Positions 60,981 through 64,000 of a DNA stretch of 64,000 nt are shown here, in pieces; position 1 is the stretch's first letter; the number at the start of each line of letters is the position of its first letter. Both the position numbers and the translations under genes were made by a program. The notes beneath the pieces are model-generated. The model saw only the letters and a list, made by a program, of their open reading frames with translations. It was not told the origin of the DNA and did not search any database. The stretch is taken from contig JAAZEM010000139.1 of NCBI GenBank assembly GCA_012512265.1, positions 47,365-111,364 on the forward strand, given 5' to 3'. The stretch comes from Armatimonadota bacterium. GTDB taxonomy: Bacteria > Armatimonadota > JAAZEB01.

Positions 60981-61372
60981 CCCCTGCTTCGTGCCTTCCG
61001 CGCCGTTCCCACCTAACAGGGTTTTGTTCTGGACGGTCGCGCACCTCCTTGAAGCTGGTGGCCTTGCGTTCGAGCGACGCGGTGACGCCGGCCACGCGCG
61101 CGGGTTTCAGAGAGGGTACAGCCGCACGGCGTCGAATCCAGGCCGTGCAGGGGTGAGGCTGGGCCTCCATGCCCGAGGGAAGCGGGCCCTGGATGGGAGC
61201 AGTGCCACTGGGGCCTGGGCAGGCCGGCAGACTCACCACGAGGAGCGGCTTCGCGGCAGAAGCACGCCCTCGATGCGAGAGAGTATTAAGGGAAAGGAGG
61301 GGTCGTCCCTGGCGGGCGACAGGCGTCTTCCCCCACCGCGGATGCGTGTGGGCCTCGGACGTCACTAATCCT
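60981..61372 (+). other. intergenic region
   Basis: About 390 bp after the DUF1854-like gene. I see no supported gene, promoter or terminator; the upstream extension of the next ORF reads as noncoding. Confidence 0.45.
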
Positions 61373-62836
61373 ATGAGATTCCTACTGGTTCTGGTCGTGG
61401 GCGCCGCCCTGGCCATCACGATGGCAGGGGGCGCGAACGCTCAGGAAGGCAGGCGCATGACACAGGCAGAGCTGATTCAGACGGTCCTCCAGGTGACGCA
61501 GCCACTGGAGCATCCGAGGGGCAACCGACTCCCCCTCTATCTGTGGTCGACCATGGGCCCGGGCACGACGGACGATGCCGAGACCGAGAAGATCATCCGC
61601 AGCCTGGATGCTCGGGGCATCGCGCTCCTCGCCTCGTGGAACCCCCGGAATCGGGATGCCACTTTGGCGGAGGGACTGCGCATCGGGGCGATTCAGAAGC
61701 GGCTGGGGCTCCCGGCACACATCAATGCCAACGCCTGCCTCTACTCCTTCTTCAACGGCGACGAGCGGACGGCGCATGTGACGGAGAGCGGGGAGCCGTT
61801 CTTCGATTCCTCCTTCGGCGAGCGCTACAAGATGGGCTGTCCTTTCGCCCTTGAGCACCGCGTGCCGGCCATGCGCGAGCAGGTGGAGTTCTTTGTGCGC
61901 GCCTACAAGGAGCGTGACATCGAGATCGCCTTTGCCTTCGCCGATTGGGAGATCGACGGCCCCATCGAGTGGAATGGCGCCTGGGATGCTTCGAAGCGGT
62001 GCGCGCGCTGCCGCAAGGAGATCCCGCGGATCGACGATTTCCACTCCTTCCAGACGACGCTTCGGAAGATACGCGCGGATTTGCAGCGGCGCGTCTTTGC
62101 CGAGCCGGTGAAGCAGGCGTTCCCCAAAGCGCTCGTGGGCAACTACGCCGTCTATCCAAACAACGGCAAGCGCTATTGGTACGATTACTTCGAGCTGGAG
62201 CCCGGCGAGGGCATCCCCTACGAGATGGACCAGAAGGCGAAGGTCCGCCCGTGGTTTGCCGATGAGTTCCGGCTTTCGGGCTACTCCTTCGCTATGCCGG
62301 TCGTCTACACCTGGTACCGCATCTTCCACTGGTACGACTTCGAGAACACCGACTATCGCTGGTTCTACAACATGCTCCAGGTCGGCAGCAACGCCGGCGA
62401 GCACACGCCCGCGGAAGTGCCGATCATCACGTTCGTCCACTGGCACACTACCGCTCTTCCGAAGGATGCCGAGCCGGTGAAGCAGTTCAGCGAGGAGAAG
62501 TATCAGGAGCTACTCTGGCACCTGCTGCTCCGAGGGCACGACACCTTCTTCTCCTGGTGCCCTCGCGCGGAGACGGCCGTGGAAGTGCGCCTGCTCCATC
62601 AGGTATGGGCTGCGGCGCTGGAGTATCGCGACTTCCTGGATCGGGGCACCCCGGTCACCTTCCACGTGCCGCCGAAACCCGGTCCCGTCGTCTCCGGGCT
62701 GCGCCTGGGCAACCGGGTGCTTGTGCGCCGGACGGAGTTTGACGACACGCCCGGCCCGGTCTCGCTGAAGATCGATGGGAAGACGCTCGCGGTGCCCCGC
62801 GCGCCCGGCCGGTGCCAGGTCCTCACCTTGCGGTGA
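61373..62836 (+). CDS. secreted protein, probable TIM-barrel glycosidase-like
   Basis: 487 aa from the ATG at 61373, giving the signal peptide MRFLLVLVVGAALAITMAGGANA; the track start 68 codons earlier has no support. LPLYLWSTMGP, IALLASWNPRNRDATL, LPAHINANACLYSFF, EIAFAFADWEIDGP and PIITFVHWHTTALP alternate strands and loops rich in Trp and acidic residues, as in glycoside hydrolase barrels; the Glu/Asp of ADWEIDGP could be catalytic. A small beta domain ends the protein. Family not recognised. Confidence 0.65.
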   Translation: MRFLLVLVVGAALAITMAGGANAQEGRRMTQAELIQTVLQVTQPLEHPRGNRLPLYLWSTMGPGTTDDAETEKIIRSLDARGIALLASWNPRNRDATLAEGLRIGAIQKRLGLPAHINANACLYSFFNGDERTAHVTESGEPFFDSSFGERYKMGCPFALEHRVPAMREQVEFFVRAYKERDIEIAFAFADWEIDGPIEWNGAWDASKRCARCRKEIPRIDDFHSFQTTLRKIRADLQRRVFAEPVKQAFPKALVGNYAVYPNNGKRYWYDYFELEPGEGIPYEMDQKAKVRPWFADEFRLSGYSFAMPVVYTWYRIFHWYDFENTDYRWFYNMLQVGSNAGEHTPAEVPIITFVHWHTTALPKDAEPVKQFSEEKYQELLWHLLLRGHDTFFSWCPRAETAVEVRLLHQVWAAALEYRDFLDRGTPVTFHVPPKPGPVVSGLRLGNRVLVRRTEFDDTPGPVSLKIDGKTLAVPRAPGRCQVLTLR

Positions 62837-62858
62837 GCATGCGGTTCTAGAATAGCTT

Positions 62859-62891
62859 GAGGGATGCCTGCGCGGGCATCCCTCGGGTGTT
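62859..62891 (+). terminator. rho-independent terminator
   Basis: GAGGGATGCC (62859-62868), loop TGCGCG, GGCATCCCTC (62875-62884), then GGGTGTTTT. It follows the secreted protein gene by 22 bp. Confidence 0.8.
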
Positions 62892-63063
62892 TTGCCGCCC
62901 CGCACGATAGGTTTCTTGTGGGTGCGGGGCCATCAGACCGCCGACCTTGCCCCCATCCGGATGGGGAGCGGAGATGCCTGCCCCGGATTAGGGCAAGCCT
63001 CTTCCGCGGGCTCCTGGCGGAGCGAGGCGCGGCGCGGCCACCAAGCTTCCGGATAGGTTCGTG

Positions 63064-63738
63064 CTACCAGTTATGGATGCGGGGGTTGAAGGAGAGCGAC
63101 TTGTCCAGGATCCCCTGCTTCATCTTACCGTCGGTGATCCACTTGCTATGCCCATCCAGGAAGAGCATGTTCGAGCCGTCCATGTGCCGTTTGGCGGAGG
63201 AGAGCCACGGGCGGTAGGAAGTGGCTTCCAGACTCGTATCGTTCTCGGGATACCAGTAAGAGTAGTAACTCTCCGAGTCCCAAGCGAAAGCGTACTGCGC
63301 CGGCTGGGTGAGCTGCGCCATTTGCAGGAGGTTGAACTGCTCAAAGCACATGTTGGCGCAATAGCTCAGCTGCTTGTTGCCCCAGGGTGTACTCATCGTC
63401 GGGGAGCTGTCGCTCGGGCAGACAAACATCTGCGTGTTCTTGGAGTAGGGCTGGAGAAGATCGCTCCAGATCTGCGGATCGGTTCGTGAGCCGGAGCCGC
63501 CGCCGCCTGGCGCCCACCAGTAGCTACAGCCAGTAGGCAGGCTCTCGTCATAGTCCTGGACATACATTAGCAGCCCGGAACCAATCTGCTTGAGGTTGCT
63601 GAGGCACGTAGTCTTGCGCGCATTTTCCCGTGCCCGCGCGAACACGGGGAAGAGGATCGCCGCAAGAATGGCGATAATGGCGATAACCACGAGCAGCTCG
63701 ATAAGCGTGAAGCCTTTGCGTGCGGATGGGGGAGTCAT
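63064..63738 (-). CDS. prepilin-like DUF1559 protein
   Basis: 224 aa from the ATG at 63738, preceded by AAGGAGACGACC. Its first ~60 residues are nearly identical to the gene at 57.1-57.7 kb ([37 protein letters not shown]) while the rest differs ([36 protein letters not shown]). FLDGHSKWI is the DGH motif. Same class and likely same processing and export route as the other copy. Confidence 0.92.
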   Translation of the reverse strand: MTPPSARKGFTLIELLVVIAIIAILAAILFPVFARARENARKTTCLSNLKQIGSGLLMYVQDYDESLPTGCSYWWAPGGGGSGSRTDPQIWSDLLQPYSKNTQMFVCPSDSSPTMSTPWGNKQLSYCANMCFEQFNLLQMAQLTQPAQYAFAWDSESYYSYWYPENDTSLEATSYRPWLSSAKRHMDGSNMLFLDGHSKWITDGKMKQGILDKSLSFNPRIHNW

Positions 63739-63771
63739 GGTCGTCTCCTTTCCTGCTGGCCAACTAGCGTA

Positions 63772-63800
63772 AGTTTAGCATAGCTCCCCCCACCTGTCAA
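63772..63800 (-). promoter_or_regulatory. promoter of second prepilin-like gene
   Basis: Perfect TTGACA, 17-bp spacer, TAAACT on the minus strand, ~35 bp upstream of the start codon. Confidence 0.75.
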
Positions 63801-63891
63801 CGCCGCGCGACACTCTTGCGGTAGCTCCCGCCGGTGGGCCGGTGGGTACGGAAGGAGACGGAGAGCTAGCGCGCGCCCAGGGTCATTTCAT

Positions 63892-64000
63892 TCAGCGGTC
63901 TCGGGGCCGCCCGGCGGTCAGCACGATGGTGACTGCCTGCTTGTACCGACCGGCGTACGTGCGGAGAGCCGCCGCGATGTTGTGTGCTCCGGCACGTCGC
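63892..64000 (-). CDS. 3' end of an unidentified gene (cut by window edge)
   Basis: The last 35 codons of an open frame entering from the right edge end at a TGA (63892-63894). The residues AHNIAAALRTYAGRYKQAV then TIVLTAGRPRDR look like real protein rather than noise. Too short to name. Confidence 0.4.
   Translation of the reverse strand, partial: RRAGAHNIAAALRTYAGRYKQAVTIVLTAGRPRDR

Noticed and set aside
1-64000. CRISPR array, insertion sequence, integrase or attachment sites next to the tRNA genes
   Set aside because: No regularly spaced repeats, transposase-like or integrase-like ORFs were found, and no direct repeats of tRNA 3' ends were noticed.

Overview
The window is GC-rich bacterial chromosome with a dense, ordinary gene layout and no prophage, insertion sequence or CRISPR array that I can see. 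Two prepilin-like proteins carry the N-terminal signature [18 protein letters not shown] followed by [10 protein letters not shown] and a DGH motif. That DUF1559 style is typical of Armatimonadota and Planctomycetota. A complete stretch of lipid A / Kdo genes shows a diderm, LPS-making cell. Corrinoid and folate C1 enzymes and a tRNA-Sec gene point to at least partly anaerobic C1 metabolism. An Armatimonadota-like organism is my best guess; this is inference from gene style, not a phylogeny.

Left part (1-24 kb, mostly minus strand). A truncated MFS transporter and a flavoprotein precede a tight operon: cell-wall amidase, GerMN lipoprotein-like gene, murI, rph, rdgB. Next come tmRNA, a beta-propeller protein and pdxST. 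A housekeeping block follows (tRNA-Ser(GGA), large SRP RNA, dnaX, ybaB, recR) whose order matches the Bacillus neighbourhood. Further on are an M14 carboxypeptidase, an L,D-transpeptidase, tRNA-Arg(UCU), a Gfo/Idh/MocA oxidoreductase, murJ, a zinc-ribbon/TPR gene broken by a C7 tract, tRNA-Sec and an ECF sigma factor.

Middle part (24-38 kb). A DtxR-family metal regulator precedes a C1 module: corrinoid protein, methyltetrahydrofolate-type methyltransferase, formate-THF ligase, a siroheme/[4Fe-4S] reductase with a ferredoxin tail, and a UroD-fold methyltransferase. Together these could carry methyl groups between a donor, a corrinoid protein and tetrahydrofolate. A lipoprotein, a secretion-ATPase-like P-loop protein, a secreted protein and a membrane phosphoesterase follow. 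Then comes a strong promoter with a long structured leader in front of an EF-G-like GTPase that has lost the Asp of its NKxD motif.

Right part (38-64 kb). lpxC-fabZ-lpxA-lpxB-(ICMT-like)-msbA-waaA-lpxK-(GT9) form one lipid A/core operon with an apparently leaderless lpxC. After it come a small membrane protein, a degenerate ABC exporter, a type 4 uracil-DNA glycosylase, a GNAT protein, a TIM-barrel isomerase, an M48 protease, a ClpX-like ATPase, two prepilin-like genes with near-consensus promoters, and a pair made of an ABC exporter (with fused PH-like and zinc-ribbon domains) and a DUF1854-like protein. A secreted protein of unknown function separates this pair from the last prepilin gene.

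All calls come from reading translations and motifs; no database search was run.
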